From Pseudomonas hunanensis (GTDB taxonomy: Bacteria; Pseudomonadota; Gammaproteobacteria; Pseudomonadales; Pseudomonadaceae), in the NCBI RefSeq assembly GCF_013393325.1, contig NZ_QJRC01000095.1, forward strand, positions 1-64,000: a stretch of DNA of 64,000 bases, read 5' to 3'. The position numbers and the translations under genes are program-made. The notes below the pieces were generated by a model that saw only the letters and a list, made by a program, of their open reading frames with translations, searched no databases and had not been told where the DNA came from. Every line of letters begins with the position of its first letter. The first letter of the stretch is position 1. Below are positions 33,522 to 42,743 of the stretch, one piece after another.

Positions 33522-33587
33522 GTGATACACAAATCTTATTCGATACACATAAAATAGTTTGACGTTATGTTTTGTATCGCTTAAAAA
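33522..33587 (+). promoter_or_regulatory. paaA promoter with candidate PaaX operators
   Basis: A -35 TTGACG (33559-33564) and a -10-like TAAAAA (33582-33587) are 17 bases apart. TGTATCGC (33573-33580) lies inside the spacer, and two reverse copies, TGTATCAC (33522-33529) and TGTATCG (33541-33547), lie upstream. The arrangement copies that of the paaF promoter and suits a repressor that blocks RNA polymerase. Confidence 0.55.
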
Positions 33588-33617
33588 TGACTCATGCCTC
33601 AGCAGGAGTCTGAACTC

Positions 33618-34607
33618 ATGTACGCACAGCTAGTGGAAACCGGAGTCAAGCGCGTCAAATCGCTGGAAGAAATGTCCCCCGAGGAGCGCAACTTCCAGGA
33701 AAAGATCGACGCCGAAATCAAGATCGAAGCCAAGAACTGGATGCCCGAGGCCTACCGCCAAACCCTCATCCGGCAGATCTCCCAGCACGCCCACTCGGAA
33801 ATCGTCGGCATGCTGCCCGAAGGCAACTGGGTCACCCGCGCCCCCAGCCTCAAGCGCAAGCTGCAGTTGATGGCCAAGATCCAGGACGAAGCCGGCCACG
33901 GCCTGTACCTGTACAGCGCCATGGAAACCCTGGGTGCCGACCGCGACGAAGAAGTGGCCAAGCTGCACAGCGGCAAGGCCAAGTATTCAAGCATCTTCAA
34001 CTACCCCACCCTCAGCTGGGCCGACATGGGCGCAGTGGGCTGGCTGGTAGATGGCGCGGCCATCGTCAACCAGGTGGTGCTGCAACGCACCTCCTACGGC
34101 CCCTACTCCCGCGCCATGATCCGTATCTGCAAGGAAGAGAGCTTCCACCAGCGCCAGGGCTACGAAATGCTCCTGACCATGATGCGTCATGGCACCCAGG
34201 CCCAGAAGGACATGGTCCAGGACGCCATCAACCGCCTGTGGTGGCCAGCGCTGATGATGTTCGGCCCCAGCGACGAGCACTCGCCCAACAGCGCCCAGTC
34301 GATGGCCTGGAAGATCAAGCGCCAGACCAACGACGAGCTGCGCCAGCGTTTCATCGACCAGACCGTGCCACAGCTCGAGCTACTTGGCTGCACTGCCCCG
34401 GACCCTGAGCTGAAGTGGAACGCCGAACGCGGCCATTACGACTTCGGCGAAATCCAGTGGGACGAATTCTACGAAGTGATCAAGGGCAATGGCCCGTGCA
34501 ACCTGGAACGTGTCGCCACTCGGCGCAACGCCATCGAGAGCGGTGCCTGGGTACGCGAGGCCGCCGTGGCCTACGCGCGCAAGCAACAGAACAAGAACGC
34601 CGCCTGA
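33618..34607 (+). CDS. paaA: PaaA, catalytic subunit of phenylacetyl-CoA epoxidase
   Basis: A 329-residue di-iron monooxygenase subunit. Helices with iron ligands are recognisable in KIQDEAGHGLYLYSAMETLG and RICKEESFHQRQGYEML. With PaaC it forms the core that epoxidises the ring of phenylacetyl-CoA. The start at 33618 matches the known family N-terminus and follows AGGAG at a long spacing. First gene of paaABCDE. Confidence 0.95.
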   Translation: MYAQLVETGVKRVKSLEEMSPEERNFQEKIDAEIKIEAKNWMPEAYRQTLIRQISQHAHSEIVGMLPEGNWVTRAPSLKRKLQLMAKIQDEAGHGLYLYSAMETLGADRDEEVAKLHSGKAKYSSIFNYPTLSWADMGAVGWLVDGAAIVNQVVLQRTSYGPYSRAMIRICKEESFHQRQGYEMLLTMMRHGTQAQKDMVQDAINRLWWPALMMFGPSDEHSPNSAQSMAWKIKRQTNDELRQRFIDQTVPQLELLGCTAPDPELKWNAERGHYDFGEIQWDEFYEVIKGNGPCNLERVATRRNAIESGAWVREAAVAYARKQQNKNAA

Positions 34608-34632
34608 GCGGCGATTGATGCGGAGATCGAAA

Positions 34633-34914
34633 ATGTCTGTCTGGACCCTCTACGAAGTGTTCGTGCGCAGCAAGCACGGCCTTAACCACAAGCATGTCGG
34701 CAGCGTGCACGCTGCCGATGCCGCCATGGCCATCGAGAACGCCCGCGAGCTGTACACCCGCCGCAGCGAAGGCGTGAGCCTGTGGGTGGTGCCTTCGGCG
34801 CTGATCACCGCCTCCTCCCCCGACGAGAAAGACCCGCTGTTCGCCCCCTCGGACGATAAGGTCTATCGCCATGCCAGCTTCTACGAGCTGCCCGACGAAG
34901 TCGGACACATGTGA
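34633..34914 (+). CDS. paaB: PaaB, small subunit of phenylacetyl-CoA epoxidase
   Basis: A 93-residue protein (WTLYEVFVRSKHGLNHKHVG, ENARELYTRRSEGVSLWVV) typical of PaaB, which is required for assembly of the epoxidase complex. It lies 25 bases after paaA and 8 before paaC. Confidence 0.95.
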   Translation: MSVWTLYEVFVRSKHGLNHKHVGSVHAADAAMAIENARELYTRRSEGVSLWVVPSALITASSPDEKDPLFAPSDDKVYRHASFYELPDEVGHM

Positions 34915-34922
34915 GGTTGGCC

Positions 34923-35681
34923 ATGCATAAAGAAGCCCTTGTTCCTTACCTGCTGCTGCTCGGCGACAGTGCCCTGGTGCAGGGCCAGCGCCTTTGCGAA
35001 TGGTGTGGCCGTGCGCCTGCCATCGAAGAAGAGCTGGCCTTGATGAACGTCGGCCTCGACCTGGTCGGGCAGGCGCGCAACTGGCTGGAGTATGCCGCCG
35101 AGCTGCTCGATGACGGCCGTGATGCCGATGCCCTGGCTTTGCGCCGTGACGAGCGCGCCTACTGCAACCTGCTGCTGGTCGAGCAACCCAACGGCGACTT
35201 TGCCGTGACCATGACCAAGCAGTTTCTCTACGACGCCTGGCACTTCGCCGTGCTTCAGGGGCTGGTCGAGTCCAGCGATGCGCGTGTCGCCGGCATCGCC
35301 GCCAAGGCCCTGAAGGAAGTCACCTACCACTTGCGCCGCTCCAGCGAGTGGGTACAACGCCTGGGTGATGGCACCGAAGAAAGCCGCCAGCGCATGCTCG
35401 CCGCTATCCCGTCACTGTGGCGTTTCACTGTCGAACTCACGACCGGCAGCGACAACGAAGTGCATTTGGCCGAAGCCGGTATCGGCGCCAACCCTGCCGC
35501 TGTCGGTGCCGCCTGGCTCCAACAGGTCACAACGACCTTCACTTCGGTCGAGCTGCCGCTGCCCAAGGCCGCCAGCCACTTCTACCTGGATGGCCGCAAA
35601 GGGCTGCACACCGAGCACTTGGGCCTGCTGCTGGCCGAGATGCAGTTCCTGCCAAGGGCCTACCCCGATGCAACCTGGTGA
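34923..35681 (+). CDS. paaC: PaaC, structural subunit of phenylacetyl-CoA epoxidase
   Basis: A 252-residue ferritin-like protein related to PaaA but without a functional metal site in the family. Seen: YLLLLGDSALVQGQRLCEWC, NVGLDLVGQARNWLEYAAEL and KEVTYHLRRSSEWVQRLGDG. It overlaps paaD by 14 bases. Confidence 0.95.
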   Translation: MHKEALVPYLLLLGDSALVQGQRLCEWCGRAPAIEEELALMNVGLDLVGQARNWLEYAAELLDDGRDADALALRRDERAYCNLLLVEQPNGDFAVTMTKQFLYDAWHFAVLQGLVESSDARVAGIAAKALKEVTYHLRRSSEWVQRLGDGTEESRQRMLAAIPSLWRFTVELTTGSDNEVHLAEAGIGANPAAVGAAWLQQVTTTFTSVELPLPKAASHFYLDGRKGLHTEHLGLLLAEMQFLPRAYPDATW

Positions 35682-36201
35682 GCTGATTGCCGGCGACCGC
35701 GGTGCGCGGGCGCTGCAAGGGGGCGACCTGGCACGCGCCTGGGCGGTATTGGGCCAGGTCATGGACCCGGAAGTCCCGGTGGTCAGCGTGGTCGACCTGG
35801 GGATCGTGCGCGACCTCGACTGGCGGGCCGGCCACCTGCACCTGGTGGTCACCCCGACCTACTCCGGTTGCCCGGCCACCGAGGTGATCGAGGGTGATAT
35901 CCGCCAGGCGCTGGAACAGGCCGGTTTCGCCGCACCAGCGCTTGAGCGCCGGCTGACCCCGGCCTGGAGCACTGACTGGATCAGCGAGCTGGGCCGCGAG
36001 CGCCTGCGTGCTTATGGCATCGCACCGCCGCAAGGCAGCGCCAGCAAACGCAGCCTGCTTGGCGAAGCGCCTCAGGTGTGCTGCCCGCAATGCGGCAGCA
36101 CCCATACCGAATTGCTCAGCCAGTTCGGTTCCACGGCCTGCAAGGCGCTTTACCGCTGCCGCGAGTGCCTGGAGCCGTTCGACTATTTCAAATGCATTTG
36201 A
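35668..36201 (+). CDS. paaD: PaaD, Fe-S assembly factor for the epoxidase
   Basis: A 177-residue protein: a DUF59/MIP18 domain (GQVMDPEVPVVSVVDLGIVR, PTYSGCPATEVIEGDI) followed by a zinc-ribbon-like tail with CCPQCGS and YRCREC. PaaD is thought to mature the iron centres of the epoxidase or reductase. It starts inside paaC and is followed by paaE after 15 bases. Confidence 0.93.
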   Translation: MQPGELIAGDRGARALQGGDLARAWAVLGQVMDPEVPVVSVVDLGIVRDLDWRAGHLHLVVTPTYSGCPATEVIEGDIRQALEQAGFAAPALERRLTPAWSTDWISELGRERLRAYGIAPPQGSASKRSLLGEAPQVCCPQCGSTHTELLSQFGSTACKALYRCRECLEPFDYFKCI

Positions 36202-36216
36202 GCCGTGGAGAACGCC

Positions 36217-37293
36217 ATGAGCCAGTTTCACAGCCTGACCATCAAGCAAGTGCGCAACGAGACCCGTGATGCGGTGTCGATCGCCTTCGATGTACCCGAG
36301 CACCTGCAGGACCAATTCCGCTTCACCCAGGGCCAGTACCTGGTCATGCGTACCCAGCTGGATAACGAAGAAGTCCGCCGCTCCTACTCCATCTGCAGCG
36401 CGGTGCAGGACGGCGAGCTGCGTGTGGCCGTCAAACGTGTGCCAGGCGGGCGTTTTTCCGCGTTTGCAAACGAAGTGCTCAAGGCCGGCCAGCAGCTGGA
36501 AGTGATGCCGCCATCGGGCAGCTTCTTCGTGCCGCTGGACCCGACTCGCCAGGGCAATTACCTGGGAGTGGCGGCCGGCAGTGGCATTACGCCGATTCTG
36601 TCGATCATTGCCACGACCCTGGCCAGCGAGCCGAACAGCCGCTTCACCTTGCTGTATGGCAACCGTTCCAGCTCGGGCGCGCTGTTTCGCGACAAGCTCG
36701 AAGACCTGAAAAACACCTACCTCGACCGCCTGAACCTGATTTTCGTGTTCAGCCGCGAACAACAGGACGTTGACCTGTACAACGGCCGCATCGACGCCGA
36801 CAAGTGCGGCCAGCTGTTCTCGCGCTGGCTGGACGTGCCCGGCCTGGACGCCGCATTCATCTGCGGCCCGCAGGCAATGACCGAAACGGTGCGTGACAGC
36901 TTGCAAGCCAACGGCCTGGAAAAACAGCGTATCCATTTCGAGCTGTTCGCCGCTGCCGGCAACGAAGCCCGACGCGAGGCCCGCGAAGCTGCGCGCCAGG
37001 TGGACGCGGCGCTCAGCCATATCACCGTGATCAGCGACGGCCGCGCGCTGACCTTCGACCTGCCGCGCAACACCCAGAACGTGCTGGACGCCGGCAACGC
37101 CATCGGCGCCGAGCTGCCCTACTCGTGCAAGGCCGGCGTGTGCTCCACCTGCAAGTGCCGAGTGATCGAGGGCGAAGTGGAAATGGACAGCAACCATGCC
37201 CTTGAAGACTACGAAGTGGCGGCCGGGTACGTGCTGTCGTGCCAGACCTACCCGGTGAGCGACAAGGTGGTGCTCGATTTCGACCAGCTTTGA
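36217..37293 (+). CDS. paaE: PaaE, reductase subunit of phenylacetyl-CoA epoxidase
   Basis: A 358-residue FAD/NADPH reductase. FAD-binding RRSYSICS, NAD(P)-binding GVAAGSGITPILSIIATTL, and a C-terminal plant-type 2Fe-2S domain with ligands in CKAGVCSTCKC and a distal cysteine in YVLSCQTYP. It passes electrons to the PaaAC di-iron site. The start at 36217 follows TGGAGAA. Confidence 0.95.
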   Translation: MSQFHSLTIKQVRNETRDAVSIAFDVPEHLQDQFRFTQGQYLVMRTQLDNEEVRRSYSICSAVQDGELRVAVKRVPGGRFSAFANEVLKAGQQLEVMPPSGSFFVPLDPTRQGNYLGVAAGSGITPILSIIATTLASEPNSRFTLLYGNRSSSGALFRDKLEDLKNTYLDRLNLIFVFSREQQDVDLYNGRIDADKCGQLFSRWLDVPGLDAAFICGPQAMTETVRDSLQANGLEKQRIHFELFAAAGNEARREAREAARQVDAALSHITVISDGRALTFDLPRNTQNVLDAGNAIGAELPYSCKAGVCSTCKCRVIEGEVEMDSNHALEDYEVAAGYVLSCQTYPVSDKVVLDFDQL

Positions 37294-37301
37294 CACCGCG
37301 T

Positions 37302-37397
37302 CGCCTGTTTCGCGGGCGCGCCCGCTCCCACAGGGATCGCACAAAGGCGAAGAGCAACGCCTTACCTGTGGGAGCGGGCAAGCCCGCGAAGAGGCCA
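37302..37397. repeat. Pair of inverted REP elements (BIME-like)
   Basis: Two copies of a REP unit face each other: TTCGCGGG...CCCGCTCCCACAGG (37302-37335) and CCTGTGGGAGCGGGC...GCCCGCGAAGAGGCC (37365-37397). This matches the dispersed REP sequence of P. putida. It lies between paaE and the transport genes and may stabilise or attenuate the upstream transcript. Confidence 0.85.
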
Positions 37398-37462
37398 TCA
37401 GCAACACCGCCACACCCGCGTGACCTCAACAAAACAATTACAACACCCAGAGATCGCAACCC

Positions 37463-37771
37463 ATGACACCCGAACGCATAGAAAGCATCGCCAACCACCC
37501 CGACTTCCAGCACCTGGTGCGGCGCAAGCGCCGTCTCAATGGCAGCCTGACCCTGGCCATGCTGGTGATCTACTACGGCTTCGTCCTGCTGGTGGCGTTC
37601 TCGCCCAGCACATTGGGCCAGTCCCTCAGCGGCGGCGTGACCACTGTCGGCATGCTGGTGGGCGTGCTGATGGTGCTGCTGTCCTTCGCCCTTACCGGCA
37701 TCTATGTGCACCGCGCCAACAACGTGCTCGACCCGCTCAACGACAAGGTCAAGCAGGAGTGCGCACAATGA
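37463..37771 (+). CDS. DUF485 inner-membrane protein
   Basis: A 102-residue protein with two membrane spans (LAMLVIYYGFVLLVAFSP, MLVGVLMVLLSFALTGIYVH) and the DUF485 N-terminus HPDFQHLVRRKRRLNGSL. Such proteins are encoded just before ActP-type solute:sodium symporters, as with yjcH-actP, and overlap them; here the overlap with the next gene is 4 bases. A helper of the permease is likely. Confidence 0.88.
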   Translation: MTPERIESIANHPDFQHLVRRKRRLNGSLTLAMLVIYYGFVLLVAFSPSTLGQSLSGGVTTVGMLVGVLMVLLSFALTGIYVHRANNVLDPLNDKVKQECAQ

Positions 37772-39330
37772 ACTGGACCGCCATTTCGATGTTCATGGTG
37801 TTCGTCTGCTTCACGCTGATGGTCACCCGCTGGGCTGCCATGCGCACCCGCTCAGCCAGCGACTTCTACACCGCTGGCGGGGGGCTGACCGGTATGCAGA
37901 ACGGCCTGGCGATCGCCGGTGACATGATCAGCGCCGCGTCGTTCCTGGGTATTTCCGCGATGATGTTCATGAACGGCTACGACGGCCTGCTGTATGCCCT
38001 GGGCGTACTGGCCGGTTGGCCGATCATCCTGTTCCTGATTGCAGAGCGCCTGCGCAACCTGGGCAAGTACACTTTCGCCGACGTGGTCAGCTACCGCCTG
38101 GCGCAAACCCCGGTGCGCCTGACCTCGGCCTTTGGCACCCTGGTGGTGGCGTTGATGTACCTGGTGGCGCAGATGGTCGGCGCCGGCAAGCTGATCGAGC
38201 TGCTGTTCGGCATCAGCTACCTGTACGCCGTGATGCTGGTCGGTGTGCTGATGGTCGCCTATGTCACCTTCGGCGGCATGCTTGCCACCACCTGGGTGCA
38301 GATCATCAAGGCCGTAATGCTGCTGTCGGGCACCAGCTTCATGGCCTTCATGGTGCTCAAGCACTTTGGTTTCAGCACCGAAGCGATGTTTGCCAGCGCC
38401 GTGGCCGTGCATGCCAAGGGCCAGGCGATCATGGCCCCGGGCGGCTTGTTGTCAAACCCAGTGGACGCGATTTCTCTCGGTTTAGGCATGATGTTCGGCA
38501 CCGCCGGCCTGCCGCATATTCTGATGCGCTTCTTCACCGTCAGTGATGCCAAGGAAGCACGCAAGAGCGTGTTCTACGCCACTGGCTTCATCGGTTACTT
38601 CTACCTGCTGCTGATCATTGTCGGCTTTGGCGCCATCGTGATGGTTGGCACCGAGCCGTCCTACCGCGATGCCACCGGCGCCATCATCGGCGGCGGCAAC
38701 ATGGTCGCCGTGCACTTGGCCCAGGCCGTGGGTGGCAACCTGTTCCTCGGCTTCATCTCTGCCGTGGCTTTCGCCACCATCCTGGCCGTGGTCGCCGGCC
38801 TGGCGCTGTCCGGGGCATCGGCGGTCTCCCACGATCTGTATGCCTGCGTGATGCGCAAAGGCAAGGCGACCGAGCAAGAGGAAATGCGCGTGTCGCGTGT
38901 TGCCACGCTGGTCATCGGCCTGCTTGCGGTGATCCTCGGCCTGATGTTCGAGTCGCAGAACATCGCCTTCCTCTCCGGCCTGGTGCTGGCGGTAGCCGCC
39001 TCGGTCAACTTCCCGGTGCTGCTGCTCTCGATGTTCTGGAAAGGCCTGACCACCCGCGGTGCGGTGTGCGGCAGCATGGCCGGCCTGGTCTCGGCGGTGC
39101 TGTTGGTCGTGCTGGGCCCAGCAGTGTGGGTCAACGTGTTGCACAACGAGACGGCGCTGTTCCCCTACAGCAACCCGGCACTGTTCTCCATGAGCCTGGC
39201 CTTCCTCAGTGCCTGGGTGTTCTCGGTTACCGACAGCTCCGAACGTGCCGTCGAGGAACGTGGCCGCTACCTGGGCCAGTTCATCCGCTCCATGACCGGC
39301 ATCGGCGCTGCCGGCGCCAGCAAGCACTGA
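37768..39330 (+). CDS. paaL: PaaL, phenylacetate:sodium symporter (SSS family, ActP-like)
   Basis: A 520-residue permease with about 13 spans. SSS motifs include SDFYTAGGGLTGMQNGLAIA, GDMISAASFLGISAMM and the sodium-site region of GFISAVAFATILAVVAGLAL. Its place inside the paa cluster indicates phenylacetate as substrate. An in-frame upstream extension is excluded because the ATG at 37768 follows AGCAGGAG and couples to the DUF485 gene. Confidence 0.92.
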   Translation: MNWTAISMFMVFVCFTLMVTRWAAMRTRSASDFYTAGGGLTGMQNGLAIAGDMISAASFLGISAMMFMNGYDGLLYALGVLAGWPIILFLIAERLRNLGKYTFADVVSYRLAQTPVRLTSAFGTLVVALMYLVAQMVGAGKLIELLFGISYLYAVMLVGVLMVAYVTFGGMLATTWVQIIKAVMLLSGTSFMAFMVLKHFGFSTEAMFASAVAVHAKGQAIMAPGGLLSNPVDAISLGLGMMFGTAGLPHILMRFFTVSDAKEARKSVFYATGFIGYFYLLLIIVGFGAIVMVGTEPSYRDATGAIIGGGNMVAVHLAQAVGGNLFLGFISAVAFATILAVVAGLALSGASAVSHDLYACVMRKGKATEQEEMRVSRVATLVIGLLAVILGLMFESQNIAFLSGLVLAVAASVNFPVLLLSMFWKGLTTRGAVCGSMAGLVSAVLLVVLGPAVWVNVLHNETALFPYSNPALFSMSLAFLSAWVFSVTDSSERAVEERGRYLGQFIRSMTGIGAAGASKH

Positions 39331-39348
39331 TTTCAAGGACGAACAACC

Positions 39349-40602
39349 ATGTCGGGTAAAACAACAACAATGAACCGCACGCACTTCATGTCAGCCGCCT
39401 GGCTGGCCACCCTCGCCCTGCCAATGCCGGCGCTGGCGGACTTCATCGGCGACAGCCATGCACGCCTGGAGCTGCGCAACCACTACATCAACCGCGACTT
39501 CCGCCAAAGCAATGCGCCCCAGGCCAAGGCCGAGGAATGGGGCCAGGGCTTCACCGCCAAGCTGGAGTCGGGCTTCACCGAAGGCCCCGTCGGCTTTGGC
39601 GTCGACGCCATGGGCCAGTTGGGCATCAAGCTCGACTCCAGCCGGGACCGTCGCAACACCGGCCTGTTGCCCTTCGGCCCGAACAGCCATGAACCCGTCG
39701 ACGACTACAGTGAGTTGGGCCTGACCGGCAAGGTGCGGGTGTCCAAAAGCACCCTGCGCCTGGGCACCTTGCAGCCGATTCTGCCGGTGGTGGTGTACAA
39801 CGACACCCGACTGCTGGCATCCACCTTCCAGGGTGGCCTGCTGACCAGCCAGGACCTCGAAGGCCTTACTTTCAATGCCGGCCGCCTGACCAAGGCCAAC
39901 CTGCGCGATTCCTCGGGCCGCGATGACATCGGCTACGGCGCCGCGACCAGCGACCACCTGGACTTTGGTGGTGGTAGCTACGCCATCACCCCGCAAACCA
40001 GCGTCAGCTACTACTACGCCAAGCTTGAGGACATCTATCGCCAGCAGTTCGTCGGCCTGATCGATACCCGCCCATTGAGTGAAGGGGTGAGCCTGCGCAG
40101 CGACCTGCGCTATTTCGACAGCCGCAATGATGGCGCCGAGCGTGCCGGCAACATCGATAACCGCAACTTCAACGCCATGTTCACCCTGGGTGTACGGGCG
40201 CACAAGTTCACCGCCACCTGGCAGCAGATGTCCGGTGACAGCGCCTTCCCGTTCGTCAACGGTGGCGACCCGTTCACCGTCAACCTGGTCACCTACAACA
40301 CCTTCACCCGGGCCGGGCTGGACTCGTGGCAAGTGCGCTACGACTACGATTTCGTTGCCATGGGTATCCCTGGCCTGAGCTTCATGTCCCGTTACACCGA
40401 CGGCCGCCATGCGCAAACCGCCACCGTCAGCAATGGCCGCGAGCGCGAGCGCGATACCGACATCACCTATGTCATCCAGAGCGGCCCGTTCAAAGACGTC
40501 AGCCTGCGCTGGCGCAACGTCACCTTCCGCTCCGGCAATGGCCTGACCAACGCCGTGGACGAGAACCGCCTGATCATCGGTTACACCCTGGCGCTGTGGT
40601 AA
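39349..40602 (+). CDS. OprD-family outer-membrane porin for phenylacetate
   Basis: A 417-residue porin with a Sec signal peptide (hydrophobic AAWLATLALPMPALA, cleavage near ALA-DF). The mature start GDSHARLELRNHYINRDF is typical of OprD channels, and the C-terminus ends ALW with alternating beta-strand pattern. In P. putida U the equivalent gene of the phenylacetate cluster is called phaK. Probably specific for aromatic acids because of context. An alternative ATG lies 7 codons in. Confidence 0.92.
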   Translation: MSGKTTTMNRTHFMSAAWLATLALPMPALADFIGDSHARLELRNHYINRDFRQSNAPQAKAEEWGQGFTAKLESGFTEGPVGFGVDAMGQLGIKLDSSRDRRNTGLLPFGPNSHEPVDDYSELGLTGKVRVSKSTLRLGTLQPILPVVVYNDTRLLASTFQGGLLTSQDLEGLTFNAGRLTKANLRDSSGRDDIGYGAATSDHLDFGGGSYAITPQTSVSYYYAKLEDIYRQQFVGLIDTRPLSEGVSLRSDLRYFDSRNDGAERAGNIDNRNFNAMFTLGVRAHKFTATWQQMSGDSAFPFVNGGDPFTVNLVTYNTFTRAGLDSWQVRYDYDFVAMGIPGLSFMSRYTDGRHAQTATVSNGRERERDTDITYVIQSGPFKDVSLRWRNVTFRSGNGLTNAVDENRLIIGYTLALW

Positions 40603-40640
40603 CAGCGCCCCCCTCACATTTGAACAGCATGGAGAACAGC

Positions 40641-42695
40641 ATGTCTGCCGCCCCTACTCTGCAAAGTTTCATCGCCGGCCGTTGGCTCGGCCAGCACGGC
40701 GCCCAGGCCCTGCGCAGCGCCCTTGACGGCCACGTGCTGGCCTACAGCCATGAAGAGCGCCCGGACTTCGCCGAAGCTGTGGATTACGCGCGAGCGCGGG
40801 GCCTGGCTTCGCTGATGGGCATGGACTTCCAGCAGCGCGCCCAACGCCTCAAAGCCCTGGCCCTGTATTTGGCCGAACGCAAGGAGCAGCTCTACGCGCT
40901 GTCCCACCACAGCGGTGCAACCCGTGCCGACAGCTGGATCGACATCGAAGGCGGCAACGCCACGCTGTTTTCCTATGCCGGCATCGGCAGCCGCGAGCTT
41001 CCATCAGGCAACCTGGTGCACGAAGGCCCAGCCATCCCGTTGGGCAAGCAAGGCCACTTCTCCGGCAGCCATATTCTGGTGCCGCGTGCAGGCGTTGCGG
41101 TGCACATCAACGCGTTCAACTTCCCCATCTGGGGCATGCTGGAAAAATTCGCCCCGACCTTCCTGGCCGGCATGCCATGCATCGTCAAGCCAGCGACCTC
41201 GACCAGTTACCTGACCGAGGCTGTGGTGCGCCTGATGAATGCCTCCGGCCTGCTGCCCGAAGGCAGTCTGCAACTGGTGATCGGCAGTACCGGCGACCTG
41301 CTCGACCGCCTGCAAGGCCAGGACGTGGTGACCTTCACCGGTTCCGCCGACACGGCCGCCAAATTGCGTGTCACGCCGAATCTAGTACGCAATTCGGTAC
41401 CGTTCACAGCTGAAGCCGACTCGCTGAACTGCGCCATTCTTGGCCCGGACGTTACCCCGGACAGCGAAGAGTTCGACCTTTACATCAAGGAGGTGGTGCG
41501 TGAAATGACCACCAAGGCCGGGCAGAAATGCACCGCCATCCGCCGCGCCATCGTGCCGGCCAAGCATATCGATGCGGTCGCCACGCGCCTGCGCGAGCGG
41601 TTGAGCAAAGTCGTGGTCGGTGACCCGTCGGTGGAAGGCGTGCGCATGGGCGCCTTGGCCTCCCACGATCAGCAGCATGACGTGGCCGAGCGCGTGCGCA
41701 GCCTGCTGCAAAGCTGTGACCAATTGTTCGGCGCCAGCGACGGCTTTGCCCCGCGTGGCGAGGGCGTGGCCGAGGGCGCCTTCTTCGCCCCGACTCTGCT
41801 GCAAGCCCGCGACCCGCATGCCGAAGGTGGCGCCCACGATATCGAAGCGTTCGGCCCGGTCAGCACGCTAATGGCCTATGACGACCTCGACGAGGCCTTG
41901 GCGCTGGCGGCGCGTGGCAAAGGCAGCCTGGTGGCGACCCTGGTTACCGCCGACCGCAGCGTGGCTGCCAAGGCAATCCCGGCGGCGGCTGCCTGGCATG
42001 GCCGCCTGCTGGTTCTCGACAGCGAGGCCGCCAAGGAATCCACCGGCCACGGCTCGCCACTGCCGCAACTCAAGCACGGCGGCCCGGGCCGGGCCGGTGG
42101 TGGTGAAGAGCTGGGTGGCCTGCGGGCGGTCAAGCACTACCTGCAGCGCGCCGCCATACAAGGTTCGCCGAGCATGCTCACGGCGGTCACCGGCGAATAC
42201 GTGCGTGGTGGCGAAGTGATCGAAACCGAAGTGCACCCGTTCCGCCGCTACTTCGAGCAACTGCGCATCGGCGAGTCGCTGCTCACCCATCGGCGCACTG
42301 TGACGGAAGCTGACCTGGTCAATTTCGGCTGCCTGTCGGGCGACCATTTCTACATGCACTTCGACGAAATCGCTGCGAAGGAATCGCAGTTCGGTAAACG
42401 CATCGCCCACGGCTACTTCGTGCTGTCGGCGGCGGCCGGGTTATTCGTGTCGCCCGGTGCCGGGCCGGTGCTGGCCAACTATGGGCTGGATACCTTGCGC
42501 TTCATCAACCCGGTGGGCATTGGCGATACCATCCAGGCGCGCCTGACCTGCAAGCGCAAGATCGACCAAGGCAAGACCAGCCCGCTGGGGCAGCCGCAGG
42601 GTGTGGTGGCGTGGGATATCGAGGTGACCAACCAGCTGGGTGAGCTGGTGGCCAGCTATGACATCCTGACATTGGTGCTGAAAAAGCCACAATGA
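40641..42695 (+). CDS. paaZ: PaaZ, bifunctional oxepin-CoA hydrolase / semialdehyde dehydrogenase
   Basis: A 684-residue fusion. The N-terminal 520 residues form an aldehyde dehydrogenase (NFPIWGMLEKFAPTFLAG, FTGSADTAAKL, catalytic cysteine in TTKAGQKCTAIRRA); the C-terminal 150 form a MaoC-like hydratase (NFGCLSGDHFYMHFDE, AKESQFGKRIAHGYFVLS, with D/H pair). It opens the oxepin ring and oxidises the resulting semialdehyde. Last gene of the catabolon; a hairpin follows. Confidence 0.95.
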   Translation: MSAAPTLQSFIAGRWLGQHGAQALRSALDGHVLAYSHEERPDFAEAVDYARARGLASLMGMDFQQRAQRLKALALYLAERKEQLYALSHHSGATRADSWIDIEGGNATLFSYAGIGSRELPSGNLVHEGPAIPLGKQGHFSGSHILVPRAGVAVHINAFNFPIWGMLEKFAPTFLAGMPCIVKPATSTSYLTEAVVRLMNASGLLPEGSLQLVIGSTGDLLDRLQGQDVVTFTGSADTAAKLRVTPNLVRNSVPFTAEADSLNCAILGPDVTPDSEEFDLYIKEVVREMTTKAGQKCTAIRRAIVPAKHIDAVATRLRERLSKVVVGDPSVEGVRMGALASHDQQHDVAERVRSLLQSCDQLFGASDGFAPRGEGVAEGAFFAPTLLQARDPHAEGGAHDIEAFGPVSTLMAYDDLDEALALAARGKGSLVATLVTADRSVAAKAIPAAAAWHGRLLVLDSEAAKESTGHGSPLPQLKHGGPGRAGGGEELGGLRAVKHYLQRAAIQGSPSMLTAVTGEYVRGGEVIETEVHPFRRYFEQLRIGESLLTHRRTVTEADLVNFGCLSGDHFYMHFDEIAAKESQFGKRIAHGYFVLSAAAGLFVSPGAGPVLANYGLDTLRFINPVGIGDTIQARLTCKRKIDQGKTSPLGQPQGVVAWDIEVTNQLGELVASYDILTLVLKKPQ

Positions 42696-42708
42696 CCCGT
42701 TGAAGCTA

Positions 42709-42743
42709 TTGGCCTCTTCGCGAGTCAGCCGCGCAGAGGCCAA
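42709..42743. terminator. Bidirectional terminator hairpin between paaZ and the next gene
   Basis: Arms TTGGCCTCT and AGAGGCCAA with inner CGCG/CGCG pairing lie exactly between two convergent stop codons. Confidence 0.7.

Noticed and set aside
35539..37413. 624-codon minus-strand frame across paaC to paaE
   Set aside because: Antisense to three certain genes; the amino-acid composition is that of a shadow frame.
25115..42743. Integration boundaries making the paa catabolon a mobile island
   Set aside because: I found no integrase, transposase, tRNA target or direct repeats at the edges; apart from short AT-rich intergenic stretches, composition matches the neighbours.
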